64,000 nt of DNA from Streptomyces roseochromogenus subsp. oscitans DS 12.976 (GCF_000497445.1 NZ_CM002285.1:5456247-5520246); one strand, 5' to 3'; counted from the stretch's first letter, positions 1-9,455 are shown. Translations and numbers: made by a program. The notes: generated from the sequence alone by a model not told the origin.

Positions 1-1
1 C

Positions 2-1060
2 GTCTTCAACGCCACATACCGCCAGCAGGCCGAGGTCGACGCCCGCCTGACCAACGGCGCCGACGTCACCGTCACCGAACCACCCGGTGCCCGTGTCCCA
101 CCCGGCGCCGGATCCGCCCTGAAGATCTCCGGCGTACGGCACGTCGAACCCCTCCAGCACCGCTTCGCCTACGTCGGCTCCGATCTCCAGGACCTCTACG
201 GCGTCCGCCCCGACACCATCGCCAGCGCCACCTCCCTCCAGGACGCCTACTTCGCCGGCGGCACGGCTCGGCAACTCATGCGGCGCCTCGCCGAACGGCC
301 CGACAACCTGCTGGTCAGCGTCGAGACCGTCAACGACTTCCAGCTCTCCCCCGGCGACACCGTCAACCTGCGCATCCAGGACGCCCGCACCAAGGCCCTG
401 CGCACGGTCCTCTTCCACTACGCGGGCATCGCCAAGGAGTTCCCCACGGCGCCGAAGGACAGCTTCTTCGTCGCCAACGCCTCCTACATCGCCAAGGCGA
501 CCGGCAGCGACGCGGTCGGCGTCTTCCTCCTCGACACCGGCGGCACCCACCAGAAGCAGATCGCCACGCGCCTGCGCTCGCAGCTCGGCACCAGCGCCAC
601 CGTCAGCGACCTCACCCAGACCCGCGGCACCGTCGGCACCAGCCTCACCTCGGTCGACCTGGCCGGACTCACCCGCATCGAGCTTGCCTTCGCGGTCCTG
701 CTGGCCGCCGGAGCCGGGGGACTGGTCCTCGCCCTCGGGCTCGCCGAACGCCGCCGGACCTTCGCCATCGCCACCGTCCTCGGCGCACGCACACGCCAGC
801 TGCGCGGCATGGTCCTCACCGAGGCCCTCCTGCTGGCCGCAGGCGGCCTGGCCGGGGGTGCCGTCATCGGTTGGGCGCTGTCGGAGATGCTGGTCAAGGT
901 ACTCACCGGCGTGTTCGACCCGCCGCCCGCCGCCCTGGCGGTGCCCGGCGTCTACCTGACCCTGACCGGAATGGCCGCCTTGATCGCCGTACTGGCCGCA
1001 GCCCTGAACGGCGTCCGCAGTGCCCGGCGCCCCGCGGTGGAGGAACTCCGCGACCTGTGA
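2..1060 (+). CDS. ABC transporter permease, FtsX/MacB-like, C-terminal part (5' end outside window)
   Basis: The frame is already open at base 2, so the gene starts upstream. The N-terminal half of the visible part is a soluble extracellular-type domain. The C-terminal third, from about base 690, has three hydrophobic segments separated by basic loops (LAERRRTFAIATVLGARTRQ) in the arrangement of FtsX-like permeases that work with a MacB/LolD-type ATPase. The last segment ends in a short basic tail. The ATPase partner must lie outside the window. A response-regulator gene follows after 26 bases in the same direction, so co-transcription is likely. The substrate cannot be told from the sequence. 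Confidence 0.85.
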   Translation, partial: VFNATYRQQAEVDARLTNGADVTVTEPPGARVPPGAGSALKISGVRHVEPLQHRFAYVGSDLQDLYGVRPDTIASATSLQDAYFAGGTARQLMRRLAERPDNLLVSVETVNDFQLSPGDTVNLRIQDARTKALRTVLFHYAGIAKEFPTAPKDSFFVANASYIAKATGSDAVGVFLLDTGGTHQKQIATRLRSQLGTSATVSDLTQTRGTVGTSLTSVDLAGLTRIELAFAVLLAAGAGGLVLALGLAERRRTFAIATVLGARTRQLRGMVLTEALLLAAGGLAGGAVIGWALSEMLVKVLTGVFDPPPAALAVPGVYLTLTGMAALIAVLAAALNGVRSARRPAVEELRDL

Positions 1061-1086
1061 GGGAGCGACCTGTCTACTCTGTTGCC

Positions 1087-1848
1087 ATGGGCACGCCTGC
1101 CGCACAGGACCGCAGCCGCCTGCACATCCTGGTCGTCGAAGACGACGACACCATCGGACGCCACCTGGAAACCGGCCTCCGCGTCAACGGCTACGCCCCC
1201 GCCTGGAGCCGCACCGGCGCCTCGGCCCTGACGGAGACGGACCGCACCGCCTACGACGCCGTTCTCCTGGACCTCGGCCTGCCCGACCTCGACGGACTGG
1301 ACCTCGCCCGCACCCTGCGCGCCCGCTTCCCCGACCTGCTGATCGTGATCCTCACCGCCCGTACCGACGACATCGACGTCATCGCCGGCCTGGACGCAGG
1401 CGCCGACGACTACCTGGTCAAACCTTTCAGCCTCACCGTTCTGCTGGCCCGCCTCCGCGCCCACCTGCGCCGACAGACCAGCACATCGCAGCCGCAGCCC
1501 CCACTACGGCTCGGCGACCTGGTCATCGACACCACGGCACGCCGCTGCACTCTGCACGACACGGAGATCTCCTTGCGGCCGAAGGAATTCGACCTCCTCG
1601 CCCTGCTCGCCCAGAACCCCGGCACCGCCGTCTCGCGAGAAACGCTGATGGCACAGGTGTGGGACGAGAACTGGTTCGGCCCCACCAAGACCCTGGACGT
1701 CACCATGGCCGGCCTACGCCGACGCCTCACCCAGGCCGCGGAGGAGTCCGGCCGCCCTTGCCGGTTGCCCCATATCACCACGCTCCGAGGGCATGGCTAC
1801 CGCCTCGAGCGCTGCGGCTGGAGCGATGAGGCCGGGACGAAGAGTTGA
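1087..1848 (+). CDS. OmpR-family two-component response regulator
   Basis: 253 aa. The N-terminal receiver domain has the acidic pocket (E18, D19, D20), phospho-acceptor D62 in LLDLGLPDLDG and conserved K112 in LVKPF. The C-terminal winged-helix DNA-binding domain (about 155-245) has LRPKEFDLLALLAQNPG and the recognition region ending in LRGHGYRLE. I chose the ATG at 1087 because it begins just before the receiver fold; upstream extensions of the frame overlap the permease gene. No kinase follows: the next gene is convergent, so the partner kinase may lie upstream of the window. It probably controls the adjacent ABC transporter, which is inference from position. Confidence 0.9.
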   Translation: MGTPAAQDRSRLHILVVEDDDTIGRHLETGLRVNGYAPAWSRTGASALTETDRTAYDAVLLDLGLPDLDGLDLARTLRARFPDLLIVILTARTDDIDVIAGLDAGADDYLVKPFSLTVLLARLRAHLRRQTSTSQPQPPLRLGDLVIDTTARRCTLHDTEISLRPKEFDLLALLAQNPGTAVSRETLMAQVWDENWFGPTKTLDVTMAGLRRRLTQAAEESGRPCRLPHITTLRGHGYRLERCGWSDEAGTKS

Positions 1849-2042
1849 CCGGCCCTCGCCTGTTCGCGCAGGAGGGTCTGCACTCATTCGGCCGACGCCA
1901 TCCGGTCAGCGACCGCCCCACGGGAGTCTGCGGACATGCCCAAGCTGCCGCAGGCGGCCCCGGCCGCATTACGGTGGCCGCGGCTCGCCGGCGTGTGCCG
2001 AGGAAGCGCGGTTCTCCGCGCCGCTTCGGCACACTGAGCCTG

Positions 2043-2065
2043 CCCGGCCGGGTGGGCCGGCCGGG
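2043..2065. terminator. GC-rich hairpin between convergent genes
   Basis: CCCGGCCGG at 2043-2051 pairs with CCGGCCGGG at 2057-2065 across a five-base loop. It lies between the stop of the rightward response regulator and the stop of the leftward COG4705 gene, so it probably ends one or both transcripts. Confidence 0.6.
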
Positions 2066-2080
2066 GCGCTGTGCGGTCTG

Positions 2081-3355
2081 TCAGCCCATGTCCGTCAGGA
2101 GGGCGTTCAGTTCCTTCTCCTGCTGCGCGGGCGGCATCGGCGGGTTCGAGTGATCGATACCGAAGGTCCCCAGCACCTTGTCCATCTGGGCGTCGATGGA
2201 GGTCCAGCCGGTACCGTCCAGCGGCTGCAGCGATGCCTGGTCGGCATCCCACAGGTCACGCAGCGACTGGGCTGCCGCATGGGCTCCGGCCGCGTCCCCC
2301 GAGCGAGCGTCCTTGAGCGAGGTCGATGCGAGCTTCTTCAGTGCGTCGACCTTCGCGGGCGGGAACTTCTTCACCGCCTGGCCGGGAGCCATCTGGACGG
2401 CGGAGGTGTTGTCGGTCTCGGGCGCCGGGCCGACGTGCGGCTGGCCGTGGGCCCAGACCAGCAGGACCGCGGTGGCGACGGCCAGCACTCCGAAGCCGGC
2501 CAGCGCGGTGCGCTCCCTGCGCGGGTTGCTGGTGGCCGGCGCGGCGTGGGTCGCCTCGTGGGTCTCGGTCACGTCCGAGCGCGTCACCGTCAGGTAGACC
2601 ACGGTCGCCAGGATCAGGCCGAGGAAGATCAGGCTGGTGGTGAAGGTGCCCAGGTCGAGACCGGTCGGGTCGCCCGGGTTCTGGGCGACCTTGGGGGAGG
2701 CGAGCCAGTCGCCGATGTTCGCGCCCAGCGGGCGGGTCAGGATGTAGGCGAGCCAGAAGGACAGCACCGGGTTCGCGCCGAACTTCCACAGCAGCGTGAT
2801 CGCCGCGATGAGGCCGAGCGGCAGCAACACGGAGACCCCCGGGCTCCAGCCGGTCAGCTCCAGAGTCCAGTCGCCGGTCGCGGTGCCGAGCGCGAAGGTG
2901 ACGAGAACGGCGAGCCAGTAGAACGACTCACGCGGCAGCGTCGTGACCGAGTGGATCGACAGCGTGCGCTCACGCGCCCACCACACTCCGAAGACCACCG
3001 CGAGCAGCACCGAGAAGACCGCGGAACTGATCCACAGCGGCACGTTCAGCTGGTCGGTCAGGATGTCGGTGTACAGGGTGCCCGTGACGCTGACAACGAC
3101 CACGGTCAGCCAGTAGGGGAACGGAACGTACCGCTTCAGCCGCAGCTGGACGGCCAGGACCACGACGAACACCGCGGTGAAGATCCAGGCCGTGTTCACC
3201 AGGCCGACGCCCAGCTTCATGTTGATCCAGTCGGCGAAGCTCTCACCGACGGTCGTGCACAGGACCTTGATCACCCAGAACCAGATGGTGACCTCGGGAA
3301 CCTTGTTGAGCATGAGACGCCCGCTGCGCGTGCGTGCTTCCGTTGTCGTTGTCAT
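2081..3355 (-). CDS. COG4705-type multi-pass membrane protein with extracytoplasmic tail
   Basis: 424 aa. After a short N-terminus comes NKVPEVTIWFWVIKVLCTTV, the signature start of the COG4705 membrane family, then about eight hydrophobic segments with the internally similar FYWLAVLVTFALGTATGDW and FWLAYILTRPLGANIGDW. A ninth segment near residue 300 leads into a roughly 110-residue hydrophilic, Ala- and Lys-rich C-terminal domain that the paralogue at 7890-8726 lacks. The ATG at 3355 is chosen because the frame upstream runs through the kinase gene. It lies 38 bases after the kinase and is probably the last gene of a regulator-kinase-membrane protein operon, so it may be the target or co-sensor. 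Biochemical function unknown. Confidence 0.85.
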   Translation of the reverse strand: MTTTTEARTRSGRLMLNKVPEVTIWFWVIKVLCTTVGESFADWINMKLGVGLVNTAWIFTAVFVVVLAVQLRLKRYVPFPYWLTVVVVSVTGTLYTDILTDQLNVPLWISSAVFSVLLAVVFGVWWARERTLSIHSVTTLPRESFYWLAVLVTFALGTATGDWTLELTGWSPGVSVLLPLGLIAAITLLWKFGANPVLSFWLAYILTRPLGANIGDWLASPKVAQNPGDPTGLDLGTFTTSLIFLGLILATVVYLTVTRSDVTETHEATHAAPATSNPRRERTALAGFGVLAVATAVLLVWAHGQPHVGPAPETDNTSAVQMAPGQAVKKFPPAKVDALKKLASTSLKDARSGDAAGAHAAAQSLRDLWDADQASLQPLDGTGWTSIDAQMDKVLGTFGIDHSNPPMPPAQQEKELNALLTDMG

Positions 3356-3393
3356 GCGGGGAGGTTTACGCGGGGAATCTGCACATAACCTGA

Positions 3394-4662
3394 CTACGTG
3401 GTGGCACGGGCGGCCGGGAGTGTCACCTCGACGTGACCGCGGCCGTCCGCGATCGCGCGGACCTCGACACCGGCCGAGGCGGCGATGCGCCGGACCACCG
3501 GCAGCCCCAGCCCGTACCCGTCGCCGCCGGTCACACCCGCTTCGAAGACCCGGTCGACGTCCGCGGGATCGAATCCGGGGCCGTCGTCCAGGACATCGAC
3601 CACGATGGCCTCGCCCTCGTTGCGGGCGGTGATCCACACCCGGGACTTGGCATGCCGCAGGCCGTTGTCCAGCAGGGGTGACAGCAGCGACACGGCGACG
3701 TCGGCCGCCACGGCGACCTCGACCTTCGCGGGGAAGGCGACCTCGACCGCGCGGCCGGCGATCGCCTGCCGGGCGGCGGAGCGCAGGTCGCACCGGGTCC
3801 CGTCGTCCGTGCGGGCGCGCGCGGCGCGCAGAAGCGTCGTGATCGCCGTATCGAGGCGGTCGACCTCGCTCAGCACCGCCTCCGTCGGCACCGGTTCGCC
3901 GGACAGCTGCGCCAGCTGCGCCTCGGCCCGCAGGACCGTGAGCGGTGTCCGCAGCTCGTGGGCGATCTCGTCGGTGAGCCGGCGCTCGTCCGCCAGCGCG
4001 TTGTCGACGCGCTCCAGGAGGTGGTCCAGGGTCCGCCCCAGTTCCCCGAACTCGTCGCGGGGGACCCCGAGGTTGAAGCGGCGCCCGGTTTCGTGATGGC
4101 CCCATTCGTCGGCGAGGGCGGCCATCTCGTGCACGACCCGCAGCGCGCGGCGCACCACGAGGTGTGCGACACCGCCGGCGAGGAGGATCGTGAGGCCGCC
4201 GAGTATCAGGGACAAGGTCAGGCTGCGCTGCTCGGATGTCTCGTAGGGCGTGAGGTCCACCCGGACGATCACCATGACGTGGTGGCCGTCGATCGGGACC
4301 TGCCGCGCGTACAGGAGGTAATGGCCGACCGATGCGGTCTGCGATCGCCCCGAGTCCGCCAGCTCCTCGACGCGATCGACCAGGCTCGGCGGCACGTTCC
4401 CGTCGAGCAGGCGGTCGTCGGCATACACCCAGGCGACCTCGTCCAGCGCCTCGTTGCTGTTCTCCGTGAGTACGACACGGCCGCCTTTGGCGGTGACGTT
4501 CGCCGCGACCGCCTCGGCGCGCGTACGTGCCAGATCGTGTGCGTCGGCGTCCGTCACCCGGCTCAGCAGCACGTGCGAGACCACGACCAGGACCGCGACC
4601 ACGGCGGTGGCGATCAGCACGGTGAGTGCGACGACCCGCTTACGGAATCCCGTCACTGCCAT
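3394..4662 (-). CDS. Two-component sensor histidine kinase
   Basis: 422 aa. TM1 at about 10-33, an extracytoplasmic sensor region at 34-145, TM2 at about 148-171, then a HAMP linker. The HisKA domain has DEIAHELRTPLTVLRAEAQL with phospho-accepting H235. The HATPase domain has an N box (DNGLRHAK), G1 box (DDGPGFD) and G2 box (GYGLGLPVVRRIA). All expected catalytic motifs are present. Its start overlaps the upstream response regulator by 10 bases, the usual sign of a translationally coupled cognate pair. The stimulus is not evident. Confidence 0.95.
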   Translation of the reverse strand: MAVTGFRKRVVALTVLIATAVVAVLVVVSHVLLSRVTDADAHDLARTRAEAVAANVTAKGGRVVLTENSNEALDEVAWVYADDRLLDGNVPPSLVDRVEELADSGRSQTASVGHYLLYARQVPIDGHHVMVIVRVDLTPYETSEQRSLTLSLILGGLTILLAGGVAHLVVRRALRVVHEMAALADEWGHHETGRRFNLGVPRDEFGELGRTLDHLLERVDNALADERRLTDEIAHELRTPLTVLRAEAQLAQLSGEPVPTEAVLSEVDRLDTAITTLLRAARARTDDGTRCDLRSAARQAIAGRAVEVAFPAKVEVAVAADVAVSLLSPLLDNGLRHAKSRVWITARNEGEAIVVDVLDDGPGFDPADVDRVFEAGVTGGDGYGLGLPVVRRIAASAGVEVRAIADGRGHVEVTLPAARATT

Positions 4663-5306
4663 CGGTAGCCCACGCCGCGGACGGTCGCCAGACGCTCGGC
4701 CACCCCCAGCGCACCCAGCTTGGCCCGTAGCCGGCGCACATAGGAGTCGAGGGTGTTGTCGCTGACCTGCGCCCCGTGCGGCCAGCCGGCAGCGATGAGG
4801 GTGTGGCGGCGTACCGCGTCGCCCTGCGAGGCGATCAGGCGGCCCAGCAGCCGGAACTCGGTCGGGGTCAGGCTCATGCTCACCGCATCGTAGGTCACCA
4901 CGTGCTTCGCCGGATCGAGGACGACCTCGCGCGGTGCGGGCGCCACGGTGGCCCGGCGCAGCAGCGCCCGGACGCGGACCAGCAGTTCCGGGATGTCGAA
5001 GGGTTTGGTCATGTAGTCGTCGGCGCCGGCCTCGAAGCCGCCCACCTTGTGATGCAGGCCGTCCAAGGCGGTGAGCATCAACACCGGCGCGTCGACGCCG
5101 CGAGCCCGCAGGGCCAGGCAGACGTCGCGGCCGTCGGCGTCCGGGAGCCCGAGATCCAGGACGACCAGGTGGGGCGCCGGTGCGAGCTGCCGCAGCAGGC
5201 TGTCGGCCGTGGCGGCGACGGAGACGGTGTGGCCGTCGTGCTCCAGGGCGCGCTTGAGGACGCCGCGGACCGCCGCGTCGTCTTCACACACCATGATGAA
5301 AGCCAC
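4653..5306 (-). CDS. OmpR/PhoB-family response regulator, partner of the adjacent kinase
   Basis: 217 aa. The receiver domain has acidic residues E8, D9 and D10, phospho-acceptor D51 in VVLDLGLPDADG and K101 in YMTKPFD. The C-terminal winged helix (about 125-217) carries MSLTPTEFRLLGRLI and ends VRGVGYRWQ. It is the first gene of the leftward operon and its stop overlaps the kinase start. The intergenic space to the divergent DUF1801 gene (5307-5472) should hold its promoter; no clear operator repeat is visible there. Confidence 0.95.
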   Translation of the reverse strand: MAFIMVCEDDAAVRGVLKRALEHDGHTVSVAATADSLLRQLAPAPHLVVLDLGLPDADGRDVCLALRARGVDAPVLMLTALDGLHHKVGGFEAGADDYMTKPFDIPELLVRVRALLRRATVAPAPREVVLDPAKHVVTYDAVSMSLTPTEFRLLGRLIASQGDAVRRHTLIAAGWPHGAQVSDNTLDSYVRRLRAKLGALGVAERLATVRGVGYRWQ

Positions 5307-5472
5307 GTGCTGACCCTAGATACTCCCGTCCCAGTTCTCCATCTGCCCTGGTCAGCCGCCTGACGGGCGGAAGCATTCCGCTGGTGCCGCACGCCCCTGC
5401 TTTGCCCTGAAGCCGCGACGGTCGGGCGCGACCGACCGAACCGCAGCAGTGGGGGTTCGCGGGAGGACCACA

Positions 5473-5820
5473 ATGGGGCGCATGGACTCTGTGCAGGAGT
5501 ACATCGATGCCATTGCGCCAGGTCACCGCTCGCTCTTCGACCGGGTGAGCGGGCTGATCCTGGAGGAATTCCCGCAGGCGAGCGTGGCGCTGTCCTACGG
5601 AATGCCCACCTACCGGGTCGAAAAGCGCAGACTGCACGTCGGTGTCTGGCAGCATGGCGTCTCGATCTACGGGTGGGGAACCGACCGCGATGGTGGCTTC
5701 AGCTCCCGCCATCCCACGCTCATCAGCGGAAAGGCCACCATTCGGCTGCGGTCCAAGGACACGGCGGTCGTCACCGACGATGAACTACGCGCTCTCATCC
5801 GTGCCGCGCTGAGGGCCTGA
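5473..5820 (+). CDS. DUF1801 domain protein (YdhG-like)
   Basis: 115 aa. The sequence (YIDAIAPGHRSLFDRVSGLI, then LSYGMPTYRVEKRRLHVGVW) matches the small DUF1801 fold, whose members include iron-chaperone-like proteins. I chose ATG 5473 because GGGAGGAC ends five bases upstream; a second ATG at 5482 is spaced less well. It is a single-gene unit divergent from the two-component operon. Role in this organism unknown. Confidence 0.8.
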   Translation: MGRMDSVQEYIDAIAPGHRSLFDRVSGLILEEFPQASVALSYGMPTYRVEKRRLHVGVWQHGVSIYGWGTDRDGGFSSRHPTLISGKATIRLRSKDTAVVTDDELRALIRAALRA

Positions 5821-5826
5821 CCGGAA

Positions 5827-5856
5827 GCCCGGCCCTGCACGCAGGCACAGCCGGGC
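5827..5856. terminator. Weak hairpin after the DUF1801 gene
   Basis: GCCCGGC (5827-5833) pairs with GCCGGGC (5850-5856) with a 16-base loop just after the stop codon. The remaining 250 bases up to 6113 contain no gene I can support. Confidence 0.4.
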
Positions 5857-6113
5857 GGACCCTGGACGGCCGGCCCGGGTTCCGCCCTAGCGGTTGCATG
5901 TGCGGTGACGTCCGTTGGTCTGACCGTTGGGGGTGTGGTCGCACAGCCTCTCCGTGTCCGCAGGTTGACCGACCAGGGGGCACAAGCTGCTGGTGCAGGC
6001 GGACGAGGACACCGTCCGGGACGCGCATGTATGGCTTCGGTGATGCTCGTGCCGATCCGCGGGGTGGGACAGCGTGAAGACGGGCAGGTCGCGAACTCGG
6101 TTTTGTTGATCGA

Positions 6114-6485
6114 TCACTCATCGGTCTCAAAACGGGCTGTTCGCAGTACTTTGTTCGTAGCGCGCATGATGGCGGTCCCAGATCCGTGGTGGCGAGGATC
6201 TGGGACCGTGTTGATCGTCTTCGGACCGCAGCCAGGGTGTCTTACCTGACCTGGACATTTACGGCTGCGCGTTTCAGTGGGCTGTTTGCGTCTCATCGCC
6301 TCGGCCATCTGCTGACGGGCGACGTACAGCGCTGTATCCAGTCGACGGGTCCCGGTGAGCAGGCACAGTGTGTGGGTCGCATCTTCAAGTCTGCGGGCGG
6401 TCTCGGCGCTGTGGTCGACGGCCAGGCGACGCCTCAGCGTTTCGCATCGTTCGACCAGCTCTCGCAAGTGCGGAGGATACGCCAT
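6114..6485 (-). CDS. DUF5133 domain protein
   Basis: 123 aa. The core HLRELVERCETLRRRLAVDH, RRLEDATHTLCLLTGTRRLD and the following helix match the small Streptomyces DUF5133 family, of unknown function. ATG 6485 is chosen because GGGAGGT lies about 11 bases upstream and the family normally begins a few residues before the LRELVE helix. The basic C-terminal tail of about 45 residues is not typical of the family and may reflect extension into neighbouring sequence. Stands alone. Confidence 0.6.
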   Translation of the reverse strand: MAYPPHLRELVERCETLRRRLAVDHSAETARRLEDATHTLCLLTGTRRLDTALYVARQQMAEAMRRKQPTETRSRKCPGQVRHPGCGPKTINTVPDPRHHGSGTAIMRATNKVLRTARFETDE

Positions 6486-6644
6486 GGCCAAGACCACCTC
6501 CCATGCGGACCCGCCCGCATCGATCGCTCTTCGCCCATACGGTCGCAGCCATCGACGCCTGTCGCATCCTGGGAACAGGCTGCGACAGCTAGCGCGCACC
6601 GGTGTCCTGCCGGTTCCCGGCGTTGGGCCGAGGCCCGCGATGTT

Positions 6645-7721
6645 CTAGGCAATAGAACGCAACACCGTGGAAGGCCGGACCCGTACGACTCGGTTGGCGG
6701 CTGTCTTCTGGAGCAGACCGTAGGCGAGGACCGGGAGCAGTAGGTGTGGTTTGTCGGGGAGCACGGCGGTGATCAGTACGGCGCTGGCGCTGCTGTTGTT
6801 CATGCCGCAGGCGAGGGTGAGCGAGGAGGCGGCGGGCGGGTCCAGCCGCAGCAGCCGCGTGGCGCAGCGGCCGAGCACGAACGACAGATGGCAGACCAGT
6901 GCCGCCACGACCAGCGCGGCGCCCAGCAGCAGCGGGCGTGGCCGAGCGACGAAGGAGCCGAGGGCGCCGCTGGCGTTGACGTACGTCAGGACCAGCGAGC
7001 CGGCCAGGGCTGCAGGCACGACTGCGCCTAGCACCCGGCCGCGCAACGACGCGGGCAGGGCGAGCCGGACCAGGATGCCCGCCGCGCAGGGCAGCACCAC
7101 GCCGACGAAGGTGAAGCCGCCGTCCGCAGTGTGGACACTCGCGGCGAGCGAGCCGGCATAGCCGCCACTGAGCAGCGGAGACAGCAGCTCGATCACGAGC
7201 GGTGTGGTGAGTGGGCTGATGAGGGTGGAGGCGAGGACCAGGCCGACCATGGTCGGCTGGTCGCCGTCGCCCTTGCCGGTCCACACCGTGGCGCCGGCCG
7301 CCACGGGCATCGCCACGATCAGGATCATCGCGGTGACCAGGCCGCTGCCGCCGTCGGAGTCGGGCGAGGCGTGCAGCAGGACCGCGACGAGCGGGATGAC
7401 CAGCAACGGGATCGCCAGGTGCAGCGCAAGCCCGGCGAGCAGTGCACTCGGGCGCCGCAGGACTCGGACCAGCTCACGGACGGGGACCTGGAGTCCGGAT
7501 GAGAACAGCACCAGCCACAGCAGGCATGGTGCGGTGGACACCGGCACTCGGATCAGCGGTCCGAGCGGCAGTGCGTGGGAGTGGCGTAGCCACAGGCCGG
7601 GGCCCGGCACGAGCAGGGCTGCGGCGTAGGACAGGACGACGGCCCGGCCCAGACGGCGCCGCAGCCAGGCGCTCGCGCGGTCAGTGGGCGCCGGGGTGGC
7701 AGTGGGAGCGGGTGCGTGCAT
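6645..7721 (-). CDS. Bile acid:sodium symporter (BASS) family transporter
   Basis: 358 aa with about nine or ten hydrophobic segments. LACGMNNSSASAVLI near the C-terminus is the characteristic BASS sodium/substrate-site segment, and GGFTFVGVVLPCAAGILVRL is also typical. Members of this superfamily move organic anions with sodium across the cytoplasmic membrane. The substrate is not predictable here. The short N-terminus is Pro/Ala/Thr-rich. No operon partner: the DUF5133 gene is downstream after about 160 bases, and the gene to the right is divergent. Confidence 0.85.
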   Translation of the reverse strand: MHAPAPTATPAPTDRASAWLRRRLGRAVVLSYAAALLVPGPGLWLRHSHALPLGPLIRVPVSTAPCLLWLVLFSSGLQVPVRELVRVLRRPSALLAGLALHLAIPLLVIPLVAVLLHASPDSDGGSGLVTAMILIVAMPVAAGATVWTGKGDGDQPTMVGLVLASTLISPLTTPLVIELLSPLLSGGYAGSLAASVHTADGGFTFVGVVLPCAAGILVRLALPASLRGRVLGAVVPAALAGSLVLTYVNASGALGSFVARPRPLLLGAALVVAALVCHLSFVLGRCATRLLRLDPPAASSLTLACGMNNSSASAVLITAVLPDKPHLLLPVLAYGLLQKTAANRVVRVRPSTVLRSIA

Positions 7722-7889
7722 GGCGGTCTTCTTCCGTCGCGGGGGCAGGGGCGGGACGGAAGACCGCTATGTGGAGACCATATGCGTGCGTGTGCATGGA
7801 GCCATGGTGCGCGCACTGGACTGGCGGGGCGGGTGATCCACGGCGGCAGTCAGGATGTGTTCAGGCGCCCGGTGCCACGGTTGGGCAAC

Positions 7890-8726
7890 ATGGCATACGA
7901 GACATCTGAGAATTCGGTGCTTGAGGAGGTCGGCCAGGCAGCCCCTTCCCGTCACCGGCTGCGCTGGAACAAGGCGCCCGAGGTCACCGTCAGCTTCTGG
8001 GTGATCAAGGTGCTGTGCACCACGGTCGGCGAGACCGCCGCCGGCCTCCTGAACGAGAAGGCCGGCCTCGGGCTAACCGGAGTCTCGCTGCTGATGAGCG
8101 CGCTGCTCACCGTCGTCCTGGTGGTGCAGTTCCGCACAAAGGGCTACCGGCCGGGCGTGTACTGGCCCGCCGTCGCCTTGATCAGCGTCGTCGGAACCCT
8201 GGTCAGCGACAATCTCACCGACAACATGGGCGTCGCGCTGGAGACCACCACCACGGTCTTCGCGATCGCCCTGGTGATCGTCTTCGCCCTCTGGTACGGC
8301 ACCGAGCGCACCCTGTCGATCCACCACATCGACACCACCCGCCGCGAGGTGTTCTACTGGCTCGCCGTCCTCTTCACCTTCGCGCTCGGCACCTCCGCCG
8401 GCGACCTGGTCGCCGCGGAGATAAACCTCGGCTATTGGGTGTCGGCCGTGCTCTTCGCCGCGGCCATCGCCGCGATCGCCCTCGCCTGGTTCTCCCTTGA
8501 CCTGAACGCGGGTTGGAGCTTCTGGATCGCCTACATCCTCACCCGGCCCCTCGGTGCCTCGGTGGGCGACTACCTCTCTCAGCCCACCGGCGACGGCGGC
8601 CTGGGCCTGGGTACCGTCATCACCAGCGGGCTGTTCCTGGCGGTCATCCTCGGCCTGGTCGTGTACCTCTCGGTCACCCGCAAAGACATCGCCGCACCAG
8701 AGCAGGCAGGGGCACCCGTGGCATGA
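7890..8726 (+). CDS. COG4705-type membrane protein (paralogue of 2081-3355)
   Basis: 278 aa, eight predicted membrane segments. It begins NKAPEVTVSFWVIKVLCTTV after a 25-residue leader and carries FYWLAVLFTFALGTSAGDL and FWIAYILTRPLGASVGDYL, nearly the same as the paralogue 5 kb away, but it stops after the last membrane segment and has no C-terminal soluble domain. ATG 7890 is chosen; the frame upstream is unrelated. It is divergent from the BASS gene and not beside a two-component pair. Function unknown. Confidence 0.85.
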   Translation: MAYETSENSVLEEVGQAAPSRHRLRWNKAPEVTVSFWVIKVLCTTVGETAAGLLNEKAGLGLTGVSLLMSALLTVVLVVQFRTKGYRPGVYWPAVALISVVGTLVSDNLTDNMGVALETTTTVFAIALVIVFALWYGTERTLSIHHIDTTRREVFYWLAVLFTFALGTSAGDLVAAEINLGYWVSAVLFAAAIAAIALAWFSLDLNAGWSFWIAYILTRPLGASVGDYLSQPTGDGGLGLGTVITSGLFLAVILGLVVYLSVTRKDIAAPEQAGAPVA

Positions 8727-8954
8727 GCCACCACAATCCAGACCACGCCAGGCAACGCTGCCGGTGCGCTGGCCCGATCCGGACGAAATTGAGGAGCCGG
8801 ACACCCACGCTGACGAGGGCGAACAGGCCCTGCCATACACGGCAGTACCCGGCGCCGGAGGAACGGCGTCCCCGACGACCACATTGACGCCTACGCCGAC
8901 GTCCTGGCCCCTGCTCCAGGTCGCCCCAGGGCCACGCTGACGCCGTGCTGATCC

Positions 8955-9455
8955 CTACTTCCACCCATCCAGCGATACCTGAGGGCCACCAGTGAGATAG
9001 CGGTGGAGGGCGCTCGCGGTGGTGTCCACGAACTCGCCTGGGATGGCATCGGCGTCGACCCAGCAGACCTGAGCGTGCTTGCGAGGTTCGCGGTTCTCCG
9101 GTTCGCCGGTCCAGTCGTGCGCGGTGAAGACCACAGTGAGGAAACCGTTGGGAGCTTCGACGCCCCAGGCGCCATGGATGATGTGGGCGACCTTCAAGGA
9201 CTCTGGCTTCACGATCAGGCCGGTCTCCTCGTACAGCTCACGCACCGCCGTCTCGGTGATGGGCTCACCGGGCTCGCTCTTGCCGACGGGCAGGTCCCAC
9301 ATGCCCTGGGCGAACTTGGCGTTCTGGCTGCGCTGGAGGAGGACGACGCGGTTGGTGGCCTTGTCGTGGACGATGACGGCGGCGACCAGCAGTGTCATGG
9401 ATTCGAGGGCGGGTGGGAGGGCTTTGGGCTGGTCGTCGGTGTTCGGCTGAGCCAC
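8955..9455 (-). CDS. Nudix hydrolase
   Basis: 166 aa. A complete Nudix box is visible at about residues 58-80: G-x5-E-x7-REL-x-EE-x-GL, with the metal-binding glutamates present. The family hydrolyses nucleoside diphosphate linked to another moiety; the substrate here is unknown. It sits just downstream of the helix-turn-helix regulator in the same direction (36-base gap) and is probably co-transcribed with it. Together with the divergent genes at 11070-14114 it looks like a cargo cluster. Confidence 0.9.
   Translation of the reverse strand: MAQPNTDDQPKALPPALESMTLLVAAVIVHDKATNRVVLLQRSQNAKFAQGMWDLPVGKSEPGEPITETAVRELYEETGLIVKPESLKVAHIIHGAWGVEAPNGFLTVVFTAHDWTGEPENREPRKHAQVCWVDADAIPGEFVDTTASALHRYLTGGPQVSLDGWK

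Noticed and set aside
1793..3388. 531-codon open frame on the plus strand
   Set aside because: Antisense to the COG4705 membrane gene, with composition of a GC shadow.
3356..4105. Possible N-terminal extension of the COG4705 gene by 250 codons
   Set aside because: The extension overlaps the histidine kinase gene and is Arg/Pro-rich shadow sequence; the family start is at 3355.
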